Source: Microvirga zambiensis WSM3693 (GTDB lineage Bacteria > Pseudomonadota > Alphaproteobacteria > Rhizobiales > Beijerinckiaceae). Taken from it: 64,000 nt of DNA. The translations under genes were made by a program, and so were the position numbers. The stretch covers positions 310,001-374,000 of the forward strand of contig NZ_JAERQD010000001.1 of the NCBI RefSeq assembly GCF_016735695.1, written 5' to 3'. A model generated the notes under the pieces. That model ran no database searches. It saw nothing but the letters and a program-made list of their open reading frames with translations, and had not been told where the DNA came from. Shown here piece by piece: positions 46,040-55,999 of the stretch (within the stretch, counting starts at the first letter, position 1; each line of letters begins with the position of its first letter).

Positions 46040-46894
46040 TCAGGCGACCGGCGGCGGCTCGACCCCGGACGGGGTGGATTTGACCTCCGCATCGCGCGAA
46101 ACGTCCCGCTTATCCAGCTTGCGGTAGCGCATCACGCTGACCGGAATGGTCAGCAGGAAGACGACCGTGATCAGGCTCAGCATCTCCCATGGGAAACTGA
46201 TCAGAAGCCCGAACGCCGCGACGGACAGGACGAAAATGGGCAGCACCCACTGGCGCGGCACATATTTGCCCATGGTCTTGCCCGAATAGGTCGGGATGGT
46301 CGAGACCATCAGGAAGGCGATGCCCACCACATAGACGAGGATGAGCGGCGCCACCGAGGAATCCTGGATCGGCGTGCCGAGGAAGGACAGGTAGAGCGGC
46401 AGCAGGGCGCACATGGCGCCCATGGGCGCGGCCATGCCGACGAAGAAGTTCTTCTTCCATTCGGGCCGGTTGGGATCGTCGATCATGACGTTGAACCGGG
46501 CAAGCCGCAGAGCCGCCGCGATGGCAAGCACGATGGAGCCGATCCAGCCGACGCGCCCCAGCTCGTGCAGGACGAAACTGTAGATGATCAGCGCCGGGGT
46601 GACGCCGAAATTCAGGAAGTCCGCCAGGGAATCGAGCTCGGCACCGAAGCGGGAGGTGCCTTTCAAGAGCCGGGCGATGCGCCCGTCGACGCCGTCCAGA
46701 AAGGCCGCGACGATCACTGCCACGACCGCCCTCTCGTATTGCCCGTCGAAAGCCAGCCGGATCGCCCAGAGCCCAAGGCAGAGGGCGATCAGGGTGATGA
46801 TGTTCGGGGCGATCATCCGGAACGGAACCGGCTTGAACAGCCGCTTGCGCGGTTCGTTCGGATCCGGAGCGAAAGGCGGAAAAAGGTCACTCAT
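46040..46894 (-). CDS. pssA: CDP-diacylglycerol-serine O-phosphatidyltransferase
   Basis: The 284-residue membrane protein starts MSDLFPPFAPDPNEPRKRLF and has the CDP-alcohol transferase motif D-G-x2-AR-x8-G-x3-D-x3-D (FLDGVDGRIARLLKGT then SRFGAELDSLADFLNFG). Around 8 membrane helices follow. It makes phosphatidylserine. It is downstream of psd, whose product decarboxylates it, the usual psd-pssA pair. Confidence 0.94.
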   Translation of the reverse strand: MSDLFPPFAPDPNEPRKRLFKPVPFRMIAPNIITLIALCLGLWAIRLAFDGQYERAVVAVIVAAFLDGVDGRIARLLKGTSRFGAELDSLADFLNFGVTPALIIYSFVLHELGRVGWIGSIVLAIAAALRLARFNVMIDDPNRPEWKKNFFVGMAAPMGAMCALLPLYLSFLGTPIQDSSVAPLILVYVVGIAFLMVSTIPTYSGKTMGKYVPRQWVLPIFVLSVAAFGLLISFPWEMLSLITVVFLLTIPVSVMRYRKLDKRDVSRDAEVKSTPSGVEPPPVA

Positions 46895-46989
46895 GGCACC
46901 AACCTAGGGGGAGCCAGCCCGAGCGGCAAGCAGAGCTGGGCAGTTTGCGGGTGATGGGAGAAGCGCAAACTGCTGGAGACGGTTCCGCG

Positions 46990-47022
46990 CAAAAGACCCG
47001 CGGGGAAGAAGATCTTCCCCGC
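46990..47022 (-). terminator. Hairpin between psd and pssA
   Basis: On the minus strand 10-base arms GCGGGGAAGA and TCTTCCCCGC are separated by three bases and followed by GGGTCTTTTG. It lies just after the psd stop. A partial terminator would lower pssA relative to psd unless pssA has its own promoter. Confidence 0.6.
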
Positions 47023-47034
47023 CGGCGCAAGGCA

Positions 47035-47736
47035 TCAGCCCAGGCGATACTGCCGTGCGGGCTCGTTGGCGGTCAGGTCCGCCAGCACGGTCTCGCCCGC
47101 GACCGCCGTCTGACCGAGGCCGACCAGAACCTGGGCATTCAGCGGCACGAAGATGTCGAGGCGCGAGCCGAACCGGATCAGGCCGAAGCGCTCGCCGGTG
47201 CTCAAATGGTCGCCGATCTTCACGAAGGATACGATGCGGCGCGCCACGAGGCCGGCTATCTGGACTACGCCGATCTTGATGCCCGCCGTCTCGATGACCA
47301 GGGCGTTGCGCTCGTTGTCCTCGCTCGCCTTGTCGAGCTCGGCATTGAGGAAAAGGCCCGGCGTGTAGAGGATCTGCTCGATCCGGCCGGTGACCGGCGA
47401 GCGGTTCACGTGGCAGTCGAACACGTTCATGAACACCGAGATGCGGGTCATCGGCTCGGCCGGCAGGTTGAGCTCGGCCGGCGGCACGGCGGTGGTGATG
47501 AGGTTCACGCGCCCGTCGGCGGGTGACACCACGAGGCCTTCCCGGAGGGGCGTCACCCGCGGGGGATCGCGGAAGAAGTAGCAGACCCACACGGTCAGGA
47601 TGGCGCCGATCCAGCCCAGCGGCGACCACAGCCAGGCCAGGACGATCGTCGCAAACAGCGCGATCAGAATGAAGGGATAGCCCTCCTTGTGGATCGGCAC
47701 GAAGATGCGGCGCATCGATTCCAGGATATCGGTCAT
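47035..47736 (-). CDS. psd: Phosphatidylserine decarboxylase
   Basis: The 233-residue product starts [20 protein letters not shown]; it has one or two membrane helices near 20-55, [37 protein letters not shown], and the self-cleavage motif near the end as [15 protein letters not shown] (GS in place of LGST, the short Psd type). It turns phosphatidylserine into phosphatidylethanolamine. Length matches the short Psd form. Confidence 0.94.
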   Translation of the reverse strand: MTDILESMRRIFVPIHKEGYPFILIALFATIVLAWLWSPLGWIGAILTVWVCYFFRDPPRVTPLREGLVVSPADGRVNLITTAVPPAELNLPAEPMTRISVFMNVFDCHVNRSPVTGRIEQILYTPGLFLNAELDKASEDNERNALVIETAGIKIGVVQIAGLVARRIVSFVKIGDHLSTGERFGLIRFGSRLDIFVPLNAQVLVGLGQTAVAGETVLADLTANEPARQYRLG

Positions 47737-47789
47737 ATTTTCACAGCCTCAGAACGTTTGATCGGGGATGGCAGGGGAAAGAGCGTCCG

Positions 47790-49703
47790 TCAACCTGCCA
47801 CGCTCTCGGGGCTGCGCTCTTCCTCCTCGGCCCGCTTGAGGGTTTCGCGGGCCAGATCCGCCTCGCGCTGGCGGTTCCACATGGCCGCATAGACGCCGCC
47901 ATGGGCCAGCAGACTGGCGTGATTGCCGCGTTCGACCACTCGGCCCTGGTCGAGAACGATGATCTCGTCCGCGCCGATGACTGTGGACAACCGATGCGCG
48001 ATCACGAGGGTGGTGCGATCCCTGCTGACCCGGTCGAGGGCGTCCTGGATCTCCTTTTCCGTGAAGGTGTCGAGCGCAGAGGTCGCCTCGTCGAGGACCA
48101 GGATCGGCGGGCTTTTCAGGATCGTTCGGGCGATGGCCACGCGCTGCTTCTCGCCGCCCGAGAGTTTTAGGCCGCGCTCGCCCACCGGCGTGTCGTAGCC
48201 CTCCGGCAAGAGGCCGATGAATCGGTCGATCTGGGCAAGGGTTGCTGCCTCCCTCACCTCCTCCGGTGACGCGTCCCAGCGGCCGTACTGGATGTTGTAG
48301 CCGATGGTGTCGTTGAACAGCACCGTGTCCTGCGGGACCATGCCGATGACCTTGCGTAAGGATGCCTGCTGCACCTCGGCGATGTCCTGCCCGTCGATGA
48401 GGATGCGGCCGCTGGTGGGCTCGTAGAAGCGGAACAGCAGGCGGGAGATGGTGGATTTGCCGGCCCCCGAGGGCCCGACGATGGCAACCGTATGGCCTGC
48501 CGGCACCTCGAAGCTCACGCCCTTGAGGATCGGGCGCTCCGGGACATAGGCGAAATGCACGTTCTCGAAGCGCACGACGCCATCCGGCACATGGAGCGGC
48601 TTGGCGCCTGGCTTGTCCTGGATCTCGGGGTTGCGCTCGATGATCGCGAACATGTCGTCGATATCGATCAGGGCCTGTTTGATCTCGCGGTAGAGCATGC
48701 CCATGAAGTTCAGCGGAATGTAGAGCTGCACCAGCATGGCGTTGACGAGCACGAAGCTGCCGATGGAGGCGCGCCCGGCGATGATGTCCTGCGCCGCCAG
48801 CACCATCACGATGGCCATGCCGATCGAGAAGATCACCGCCTGTCCGGCATTGAGCACGGCGAGCGAGGTATAGGTCTGGGTCGAAGCCTTCTCGAACCGC
48901 GCCATGGAGCGGTCGTAGCGAGCGGTTTCCCGCTGCTCGGCCCCAAAGTATTTGACGGTCTCGTAATTGAGCAGCGAATCCACCGCCTTGGTGTTGGCGT
49001 CCGTGTCGGAATCGTTCATCTGCCGGCGGATCTCGATCCGCCACTGGGTCGCCTTGTAGGTATAGGCGAGATAGATCACCACCATCACGAAGACGACGGC
49101 TGAATAGATCCAGTTGAACTCCCAGGCGAGCAGGCCGAGCACGAGCAGGAATTCGAGGATCGTCGGGAGAAGGGTCAGCACCACGAGGCGCGACAATTCC
49201 TCGATCCCCTCGCGGCCGCGCTCGAGAACGCGGGTCAGGCCGCCGGTCTTGCGCTCCAGGTGAAAGCGCAGGGACAAGCGGTGCATGTGCTCGAAGGTCT
49301 GCAGGGCGAGCTGTCGCACCGCATGCATGGCGACCTTGGCGAAGATGCCGTCGCGCACCTGTGTCAGCACCGCCATGAGAATGCGGGTGACGCCGTAGAT
49401 GAGCGTGAGCAGGACCGGCGCCTTCCAGAGCCAGGAACCGGAGGTGGCTGCCGCCTCCGCGCCCCCGCTGGCACCGCCGCTGACCGCCACCAGCGCATCC
49501 GTCGCCCATTTGAAGGCGAAGGGCGTGACCATCGTGACGCCCTTCGCGACGAGCAGGAGCCCGAAGGCCAGGAAGACCCGTCGCTGGAGATCGGGCCTGC
49601 CGTGCGGCCAGAGATAGGGCCAGAGTTTTTTCCAGGTGGCAGCCAGGCTGTTGGGCTCGGGCTCAGCAGCGCTCGTCGGAGGGACGGCGGTGGAGGGAGG
49701 CAT
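47790..49703 (-). CDS. Atm1-type ABC exporter (ATP-binding and membrane domains)
   Basis: The 637-residue product has a membrane domain (about 40-340) with the Atm1 marker SLLNYETVKYFGAEQRET and a nucleotide-binding domain with Walker A VGPSGAGKST, signature LSGGEKQRVAIARTIL, and Walker B ILVLDEATSALDT. Atm1-type exporters carry glutathione-linked metals or sulfur species. The frame extends further upstream through repeat DNA; I chose MPPSTAVPP. Confidence 0.88.
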   Translation of the reverse strand: MPPSTAVPPTSAAEPEPNSLAATWKKLWPYLWPHGRPDLQRRVFLAFGLLLVAKGVTMVTPFAFKWATDALVAVSGGASGGAEAAATSGSWLWKAPVLLTLIYGVTRILMAVLTQVRDGIFAKVAMHAVRQLALQTFEHMHRLSLRFHLERKTGGLTRVLERGREGIEELSRLVVLTLLPTILEFLLVLGLLAWEFNWIYSAVVFVMVVIYLAYTYKATQWRIEIRRQMNDSDTDANTKAVDSLLNYETVKYFGAEQRETARYDRSMARFEKASTQTYTSLAVLNAGQAVIFSIGMAIVMVLAAQDIIAGRASIGSFVLVNAMLVQLYIPLNFMGMLYREIKQALIDIDDMFAIIERNPEIQDKPGAKPLHVPDGVVRFENVHFAYVPERPILKGVSFEVPAGHTVAIVGPSGAGKSTISRLLFRFYEPTSGRILIDGQDIAEVQQASLRKVIGMVPQDTVLFNDTIGYNIQYGRWDASPEEVREAATLAQIDRFIGLLPEGYDTPVGERGLKLSGGEKQRVAIARTILKSPPILVLDEATSALDTFTEKEIQDALDRVSRDRTTLVIAHRLSTVIGADEIIVLDQGRVVERGNHASLLAHGGVYAAMWNRQREADLARETLKRAEEEERSPESVAG

Positions 49704-49827
49704 CGGGGAGGATCCAATCGAAATATCGGACCCCGATATAGGCGATTGCGGAGATGAATTCACCCCAAGACTGTAATCGTTCCAGGCAACCCAGATAGGC
49801 AAGCCAATCGCGGCGAGAGGCGCATGA

Positions 49828-49976
49828 TCCTCCCTCTCCCGTTTGGGAGAGGGTCGGGGTGAGGGAAGGCCGGCGCAGGATGAAATGCATCGGGTGCCAT
49901 GTCGCGGGTGAAACGACAGCGCTCCACTGGTGAAGCACCCCGCCCTCACCCCTGCCCTGACCGGGAGAGGGGTGAT
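49828..49976. repeat. Intergenic palindromic repeat pair (CCCTCTCCC type)
   Basis: CCCTCTCCCGTTTGGGAGAG at about 49833 followed by GGGTCGGGGTGAGGG, and an opposite copy CCCTCACCCCTGCCC...GGGAGAGGGGTG at about 49943-49972. Such elements are common between genes in Methylobacteriaceae and neighbours. No coding potential. Confidence 0.7.
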
Positions 49977-49994
49977 TAGCCGGACCCGATATTA

Positions 49995-51338
49995 TCAGTT
50001 GCTCTTGGCTTCCTGATCGCCCGGCAGGACGAAGACCTGACCGGGATAGATCAGATCCGGGTTGCGGATCTGCTCCTGGTTCGCGCCGTAGATCACGGTG
50101 TAGCGCAGGCCCTTGCCATAGACCCGCTGGCTGATCCGCCAGAGATTGTCGCCCCGGGAGACGATGGCCGTGTTGATGTTGGGGATCACGACCGTTCCGG
50201 CGCCGGCCACCTGCCCCTGAGGCAGGCTGGACGCGCCCTCACGTTGGGCCTGAGGCTGAGTGCCGTTGGACGCGGCCTGCGACGAGGCCGGAGCCTGAGG
50301 CTGTGCGGAGGCCACCTGCACGGGCACGTTGAAGCCCACTTCGGCGCGCGACCGGACCTGGCCGGACACGGGATCCACATCGTCGAGGCGGATCCGATAG
50401 TCGCCTGGCTTCACGCCGCTGCCGATGGAGAAGGATACCTTGCCGTCGCCTCCGGCGCCGCCGGGCGCGATGAAGCTCTCGTTCAGGTAGAGACGGATCG
50501 TGGCTCCCGGTGCGGAGAGGCCGGAGACGAAGAGCTTCCCCTCCTCCGCATCGACCGTCACGATCTTGATCTCGGGACGCGGGGTCGGCGCCGCAGGTTG
50601 AGCCGGGGGAGCCGGCGGGGACGTCGGCGTGGCGGAGGCCTGCTGCTGCGGAGCGGGTTGGGCCGGCTGCGGGGCTGCCGGTGTCGTCTCGGCTGTCTTG
50701 GGCTCTGTCTTGGGCTCGGCGGGCTTGGCTTCCGCCGCCTTCTCGGGCGGCATCGGGTTCGACAGCACGACCGTCGGCCTGTCCGGCGTCGTCAAGGTCA
50801 CGAGGGGCGGCGTCCGGGCATCGGCGATGACCACCGTCACGATCTGCACGGACCGCTGGCGGGTGCCGTCGGGCGCGATGGATTGCAGCGCGACCTGGTG
50901 CGAGCCCGGCGGCAGGGGCGGCGGAACGATGGCGAACAGGCCCGAGGCGTCGGCTGCCGCGCGGGCATGAACCTGATCGCCCCTGAGAAGCTCGATGGTG
51001 GCCCCGGGCGCTGCGCGCCCCGCGATCACGCTCTCCCCATCGGGTTCCACCCGCACGAGGTCGAAGGACGGAACGATGGGTGCATCCTTGGCGGGCGCCG
51101 CTGGAGCCGAGCTCGGAGCGGCCGGCTTGGCCTCGGCCTGCTGGCTCGAATTCGGCTGGGCGGGTGCCGTTTGGGATGGAGCGGAGGGCTGTGCCGTTTG
51201 GGCCGGAGCCGCGTTTTGCGGAGCCCCGATCTTGCCGGACCAGGACCAATAGAGCACTCCGAGAAGAACTGCGACAACGGCTGCCGCAGCGGCGCCGAGC
51301 AGCGCAAGAGTCCCTTTAATTTCCTTCGGATGCGCCAT
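49995..51338 (-). CDS. LysM-domain envelope protein
   Basis: The 447-residue product starts MAHPKEIKGTLALLGAAAAA with one membrane helix, then a long Pro/Ala/Gln-rich linker, two strand-rich Ig-like segments (FDLVRVEPDGESVIAGRAAP, PRPEIKIVTVDAEEGKLFVS) and a C-terminal LysM (RGDNLWRISQRVYGKGLRYT, NPDLIYPGQVFVLPG). LysM binds peptidoglycan. Likely an anchored periplasmic protein. A longer start at 51392 is possible. Confidence 0.82.
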   Translation of the reverse strand: MAHPKEIKGTLALLGAAAAAVVAVLLGVLYWSWSGKIGAPQNAAPAQTAQPSAPSQTAPAQPNSSQQAEAKPAAPSSAPAAPAKDAPIVPSFDLVRVEPDGESVIAGRAAPGATIELLRGDQVHARAAADASGLFAIVPPPLPPGSHQVALQSIAPDGTRQRSVQIVTVVIADARTPPLVTLTTPDRPTVVLSNPMPPEKAAEAKPAEPKTEPKTAETTPAAPQPAQPAPQQQASATPTSPPAPPAQPAAPTPRPEIKIVTVDAEEGKLFVSGLSAPGATIRLYLNESFIAPGGAGGDGKVSFSIGSGVKPGDYRIRLDDVDPVSGQVRSRAEVGFNVPVQVASAQPQAPASSQAASNGTQPQAQREGASSLPQGQVAGAGTVVIPNINTAIVSRGDNLWRISQRVYGKGLRYTVIYGANQEQIRNPDLIYPGQVFVLPGDQEAKSN

Positions 51339-51461
51339 GATGCTAGTTCTCGTACGCGGCACTTTCATGCATTTAAACCGTTTATCTTTCAAAAGGCTAC
51401 GGCCATAAAGGACAAAATATTGCCCTACGACTCAGCGCGGGAGGCTCCCCGCCTCCCCGAG

Positions 51462-52076
51462 ATGAAAATGCCCTCGATTAAACCTGTTCGATCCATTTGT
51501 GTTTACTGCGGCTCCGGCTTCGGAGACGACCCCGTTTTCGCCGAGAACGCGGCGGCATTGGGCCGCGCCATGGCCGAGCGCGGCATCAACCTCGTCTATG
51601 GCGGGGGCAATGTCGGCCTCATGGGGACCGTCGCGCAGTCGGTTCTCGACAATGGCGGCTATGTCACGGGAATCATTCCGGATTTCCTGAAATCCCGCGA
51701 GAAGCTCCTCGACGACGTGCAGGAGACCATCGTGGTGCCGGACATGCATACCCGCAAGCGCCTGATGTTCGAGAAGGCCGACGCCTTCGTCGCCATGCCC
51801 GGCGGAATCGGGACCCTGGAAGAACTCGTCGAGCAGATGACCTGGTCGCAGCTCGGCCGGCACACCAAGCCGATCCTGATGCTCAGCACCAAGGGCTTCT
51901 GGAAGCCGCTTCTCACCCTCATCGCCCATATGCGCGAACAGGGTTTCATCCGCCCCGGCCTGGAGCTCAACTATCTCGTGGCCGAGCGCGTCGAGGAGGT
52001 GATCCCGATGCTGGAAGCCGCCGCGCGGCGGGTCGGGATTGTCGAGAATGCGGAGATGATCGAGACGAAGTTTTAG
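51462..52076 (+). CDS. LOG-family protein (TIGR00730 type)
   Basis: The 204-residue product has SICVYCGSGFGDDPVFAENA, then LVYGGGNVGLMGTVAQSV and PGGIGTLEELVEQMTWSQLG, the GGGxxGLMG and PGGxGTxxE motifs of LOG/nucleotide 5'-monophosphate nucleosidases (phosphoribohydrolases). Start at MKMPSIKP or two codons later. A terminator follows. Confidence 0.93.
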   Translation: MKMPSIKPVRSICVYCGSGFGDDPVFAENAAALGRAMAERGINLVYGGGNVGLMGTVAQSVLDNGGYVTGIIPDFLKSREKLLDDVQETIVVPDMHTRKRLMFEKADAFVAMPGGIGTLEELVEQMTWSQLGRHTKPILMLSTKGFWKPLLTLIAHMREQGFIRPGLELNYLVAERVEEVIPMLEAAARRVGIVENAEMIETKF

Positions 52077-52111
52077 ACAAAGCTCGGCATATTTCGAACG
52101 CTCAAACATCG

Positions 52112-52138
52112 AGAGCCGGCCTCGCGGCCGGCTCTTTT
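52112..52138 (+). terminator. Intrinsic terminator after the LOG gene
   Basis: Arms AGAGCCGGCC and GGCCGGCTCT with a TCGC loop are followed by TTTT. It lies 36 bp after the stop. Confidence 0.88.
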
Positions 52139-52167
52139 GCTTATCTCGTGGCTTCGAACGCGATGGG

Positions 52168-54702
52168 TCAGAGTGTGTAGAGCTGGAAATTAGCCTCTGT
52201 CAGTACCGTGCCTGCGGCCACCTTGGCGAACAGGATCTGGCTGTTCAAGCTCGCCAAGCCATCCGCATCGAAGTAGATTGAGCCCGTCGCCTGATCGTAG
52301 ACGATGCGCTGGGCCAACGTCGTGGCTTGCGTCCCGACGCCGAACTCGAAGTAAGCAAGCCCATAATAGGCTCCCGGCGGAGCCGTCGGAAACGCCTGGA
52401 TGACGGTTCCGTCTGAGCTATAGCCATGGAACTGGGTGGTGTTGATCGAGATCCAATCACCTTCCGCTCCGTTGAAGTCTGCGAGTGTATCCACATTCTG
52501 CGGTGATGTGCTCGTGCCGCCGACCCAGGGATCCGTATTCATTCGAAACTCGTCCGCGCCGGCATTGCCCAGGAGCCAGTCGAGGCCCACGCCGCCGGAG
52601 ATCACGTCATCCCCGCTTCCGCCCTCGATGTAGTCGTTGCCCGCAACCCCGAAGAGCTGATCGTTGCCACCCCAGCCATAGAGTGTGTTGCCGTCGTCAC
52701 CGCCGTAGAGCCTATCGCCGTAGTTAGAACCCTGGAGGCCTTCGATGCGGATAAGGAGATCTCCGGATGCATCGCCTGCATAACCTTGCCCTGCCACCAG
52801 GCTGGCGTACACGCCCGACGAAGCGTTCCAGTATGAAACGAAATCGAAGCCCTCGCCACCATCGAGCAGGTCGCCGCCCTGGCATCCCTGGAGCACATCG
52901 TCGCCAGCCCCGCCAAAGAGGGAATCGACGCCAGCCGTGCCGGAGAGGTTGTCACTATGGCTTGAGCCTATGACGCCCTCGATCGAGACATACGTATCTC
53001 CAACCGCATCACCGGTGTTGAAACCAGTGTTGAGCATGTCGACCACAACCCCAGAACTTGAATTGTCATAGCTCGCATAGTCGAGGCCCTCGCCGCCATC
53101 GAGCCGGTCGCCGCCGCCGCGGCCCTCGAGCCAATCGTCGCCCGCTCCGCCAGACAAGCTCTCCGAGCCATTCGCACCGCGCAACTGATCGTCATAGGAC
53201 GAGCCTATCAGACCCTCGATCGACACATGGATGTCACCCGCCGCCTCGCCCCTGTTGCGGGATCCGTCGAGCAAATCCGCCGTCACGCCGGAGGTCGCAG
53301 CGGCATAGGATGCAACGTCGAAACCGTCACCGCCGTCGAGATGGTCGTTGCCCACGCCACCCTGAAGATAATCGTTGCCGCCTCCGCCATAAAGCGAGTT
53401 GTGGTCCGCGTCACCGTAGAGCGTATCGGCGTAATCCGAACCCTTGAGGCCTTCGATGCCGAAATAGAGGTCTCCGTTCGCATCGCCCACGAAGCCACCT
53501 CCTGCCGCCAGGTTAGCGGTCACGCCCGAGGAAGCATACGAGTATGAAGCGATATCGGAAGAGCCTGTGCCGCCATAGAGCAGGTCGCCACCCTTTCCGC
53601 CTTCGAGGACGTCATCGCCATCCCCGCCATAGAGATACTCGGTGCCAAGCGCGCCGAAGATGGTGTCGTTGTGGCTCGAGCCGATGACTTTCTCGATCGA
53701 AATATACTTATCTCCCACCGCATCACCTGTGTTGCGGCCGGTATTGATCAGGTCGACCAAGACTCCATAAGTCGCACTCTCGTAACTCGCATAGTCGATG
53801 CCCTCGCCACCATCGAGCACGTCACCGCCACCGCGGCCTTCGAGAGTGTCGTTTCCGTTTCCGCCATATAGCTCATCCCCCTCATGCGTACCGCCCAAAA
53901 TGTCGCTATAGGACGAGCCGATCAGGCCCTCGATCGACGCATGGACATCGCCCAATGCGTCGCCCACGTTGCGGGATCGGTCGAGCAGATCCACCAGCAC
54001 GCCCGAGGCTGCATCGGCATAGGACACAATGTCGAAGCCGGCACCGCCGTCGAGATGGTCCGCGCCCTCACCTCCGAAAAGATGATCGTTGCCGGCGCCG
54101 CCGGAGAGCGAGTCCGCTCCGACACCGCCTTTGAGCAGGTCGTGGCCGGCGTCGCCCCAAAAGGCATCGGATCCAGTGCTGCCCTCGATCGTGTCGTCAT
54201 ATGTCGAGCCGTCGATCACCTCGATGGAGACATAACTGTCGCGGGCCGCATCTCCGGTATTGCGTGTGATATTCCAGAGATAGACTCCGACGCCGGCGGC
54301 GGCACCGTAATAGCTCGCCGTGTCCAGGCCACCCTCTCCGCCGTCGAGCAAATCCGCACCGGCGCCGCCATAAAGCTTGTCGTTCCCGAGGCCACCGAGG
54401 AGGCTGTCGTCACCACCATGGCCGAAAAGTTGGTCGTCGCCGTCATTGCCGGTGATCAGATCGTTGCCCTCACCGCCCTGCAGAAGGTCGTTGTCCATGC
54501 CGCCGGTAAGGGTGCTGCCCAAGCTCGCATTCGTCTGCGACGGCTTGTGCGCGCCATCGTCGGTGGGCTCGTCGAGGATCGCAGCGATCATCTCTTCGAG
54601 CGAGAGGTCGATGTCATCGCGGATCCGGGGGCCTTTGGAAACTCCAGCCTTCGCGTCGTGACGAAGATGACCCATTGCGACTTCAAGCGGCGTGCGATCC
54701 AT
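52168..54702 (-). CDS. RTX calcium-binding protein with repeated modules
   Basis: The 844-residue product starts MDRTPLEVAMGHLRHDAKAG after AAGGAGGG. It has many GGxGxDxL nonapeptides in seven larger modules of about 79-97 residues, each with SY-x2-A-x2-GV-x-VDL and GD-x3-SIEG-x-GSS. A C-terminal T1SS-type end follows (ADFNGAEGDWISINTTQFHG, ILFAKVAAGTVLTEANFQLY). It should be exported by a type I system and fold in calcium. Modules 2-4 and 5-7 form a duplicated block. Confidence 0.9.
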   Translation of the reverse strand: MDRTPLEVAMGHLRHDAKAGVSKGPRIRDDIDLSLEEMIAAILDEPTDDGAHKPSQTNASLGSTLTGGMDNDLLQGGEGNDLITGNDGDDQLFGHGGDDSLLGGLGNDKLYGGAGADLLDGGEGGLDTASYYGAAAGVGVYLWNITRNTGDAARDSYVSIEVIDGSTYDDTIEGSTGSDAFWGDAGHDLLKGGVGADSLSGGAGNDHLFGGEGADHLDGGAGFDIVSYADAASGVLVDLLDRSRNVGDALGDVHASIEGLIGSSYSDILGGTHEGDELYGGNGNDTLEGRGGGDVLDGGEGIDYASYESATYGVLVDLINTGRNTGDAVGDKYISIEKVIGSSHNDTIFGALGTEYLYGGDGDDVLEGGKGGDLLYGGTGSSDIASYSYASSGVTANLAAGGGFVGDANGDLYFGIEGLKGSDYADTLYGDADHNSLYGGGGNDYLQGGVGNDHLDGGDGFDVASYAAATSGVTADLLDGSRNRGEAAGDIHVSIEGLIGSSYDDQLRGANGSESLSGGAGDDWLEGRGGGDRLDGGEGLDYASYDNSSSGVVVDMLNTGFNTGDAVGDTYVSIEGVIGSSHSDNLSGTAGVDSLFGGAGDDVLQGCQGGDLLDGGEGFDFVSYWNASSGVYASLVAGQGYAGDASGDLLIRIEGLQGSNYGDRLYGGDDGNTLYGWGGNDQLFGVAGNDYIEGGSGDDVISGGVGLDWLLGNAGADEFRMNTDPWVGGTSTSPQNVDTLADFNGAEGDWISINTTQFHGYSSDGTVIQAFPTAPPGAYYGLAYFEFGVGTQATTLAQRIVYDQATGSIYFDADGLASLNSQILFAKVAAGTVLTEANFQLYTL

Positions 54703-54899
54703 GGCCGAGCCCTCCTTGTCCCCATCGGGGCAAATTGCTCCGCCAAGCTTTATTGGGATTATCGTCCTGCACCACTCTATGAATATGGGGGAGAGGCTAC
54801 GAAATAGACGCCTTTTCGAGGGCTCGTCGTTGCCATGTGCGTATTCGCACATGGCAACTGCGTTCAAGCGGTCCACTTCCTTAGAGGAAGAGACCTACA

Positions 54900-55349
54900 T
54901 CATCCCGCTCGCGACAACACGAGCCCGCCCAGGATCATGCCTGCCGCCAGGAGACGTTGCCACGTGATCGCCTGGACCGGAAGGCCGAAGGCGCCGGTGG
55001 CGTCGAGGATCAGGGCGGCAGCGACCTGGCCGAAGACGAGGGCGGCCACAGTGCTCACCACGCCGAGTTGCGGTACGCCCCAGATCACGATGGCGACGTA
55101 GAAGGCGCCGAGAAAGCCGCCGAGCCAGGACCACCAAGGCGCCGCGGAAATGGCGGCGCCTGATGGCCCCGCGCCGCGAAGAGCGCTGATTGCAGCGAGA
55201 ACGATAAAACCGATCCCGAAGGAGATGCAGGCGGCGAGCACCGGGTCGCCCAGCGTCCGTGCGAGGGCGGCATTGATCGGTGCCTGGGTGGAAAGAAACA
55301 CGCCGCCCACAAGGACGCCGAGAAGCGGCAGCAGGATCGAGATGTTCAT
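54900..55349 (-). CDS. YdcZ-type (DUF606) DMT membrane protein
   Basis: The 149-residue product starts MNISILLPLLGVLVGGVFLS and has five helices (for example SFGIGFIVLAAISAL, WSWLGGFLGAFYVAIVIWGV, GQVAAALILDATGAFGLPVQ), the DUF606 pattern; these are small transporters of unknown substrate. The ATG chosen at 55347-55349; the longer frame lacks support. Confidence 0.86.
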   Translation of the reverse strand: MNISILLPLLGVLVGGVFLSTQAPINAALARTLGDPVLAACISFGIGFIVLAAISALRGAGPSGAAISAAPWWSWLGGFLGAFYVAIVIWGVPQLGVVSTVAALVFGQVAAALILDATGAFGLPVQAITWQRLLAAGMILGGLVLSRAG

Positions 55350-55574
55350 GACGATTCCATTGTGGCGGACGACTGCTTGTATAAAGCGGATCCAGACACA
55401 ATCCATACAAACCGCAGCTCCACGTTCACGGATGGCGCGGCTGGCTTTGTTCAAGCTAGGCTCTTGGAGAGACTGCCGACCGAGTATCGCAAACGTGATT
55501 TCCAATCCCGTATTTGCACCAATTTCCCAGCGCATTTTCGCAAGCGATTGCAATCTCCACCGAGGGAGATAGCC

Positions 55575-55928
55575 GTGAAAACCTCGCTTACGCTTATAGC
55601 AGCCTGTGGCTTGGCCTTTGGTTTCTTGACCCCCGTCCATGCCCAGGACGTAAACCTTGATTGCACAGCAGTTCCGGATTCGCTGTCCTATTACTGCAAC
55701 CATCGGGATCAGTTCGGCAAGAACGGTCCGACGACCACCAGGAATCCATATGATCCCGATCTCCCGGGTGTCGCAGGCCCTCTATCGACCGGCAGCGTTG
55801 CAGGAAGCATGCCGCACGCTGGCTCGGTACAAACCCACGCATTCAATTGCTCGCAGAGATTCCGGACCTACGACCCAGGCTCGAATACATTCATGGGAAA
55901 CGATGGTCATCGGCATGCTTGCCGCTGA
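55575..55928 (+). CDS. BA14K-family secreted protein
   Basis: From GTG the 117-residue product has a signal peptide (VKTSLTLIAACGLAFGFLTP to VHA) and a C-terminus with CSQRFRTYDPGSNTFMGNDG then HRHACR, the BA14K motif (C-x2-R-x-R-x-YD-x2-T-x-TF-x-G-x-DG-x-RH-x-C). BA14K was described as an immunoreactive, lectin-like protein of Brucella. AGGGAG precedes the start. Confidence 0.85.
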   Translation: MKTSLTLIAACGLAFGFLTPVHAQDVNLDCTAVPDSLSYYCNHRDQFGKNGPTTTRNPYDPDLPGVAGPLSTGSVAGSMPHAGSVQTHAFNCSQRFRTYDPGSNTFMGNDGHRHACR

Positions 55929-55999
55929 ATGATCGTGAAGGATCGATCGGGAACTTGCTCAGGCTGATGCCGACATCAGCGTGAAGTCGAGGTTAATCG

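Noticed and set aside
50244..51461. Long upstream extension of the LOG gene frame.
   Set aside because: It is antisense to the LysM gene and low in complexity; LOG proteins are about 200 residues and start near the chosen ATG.
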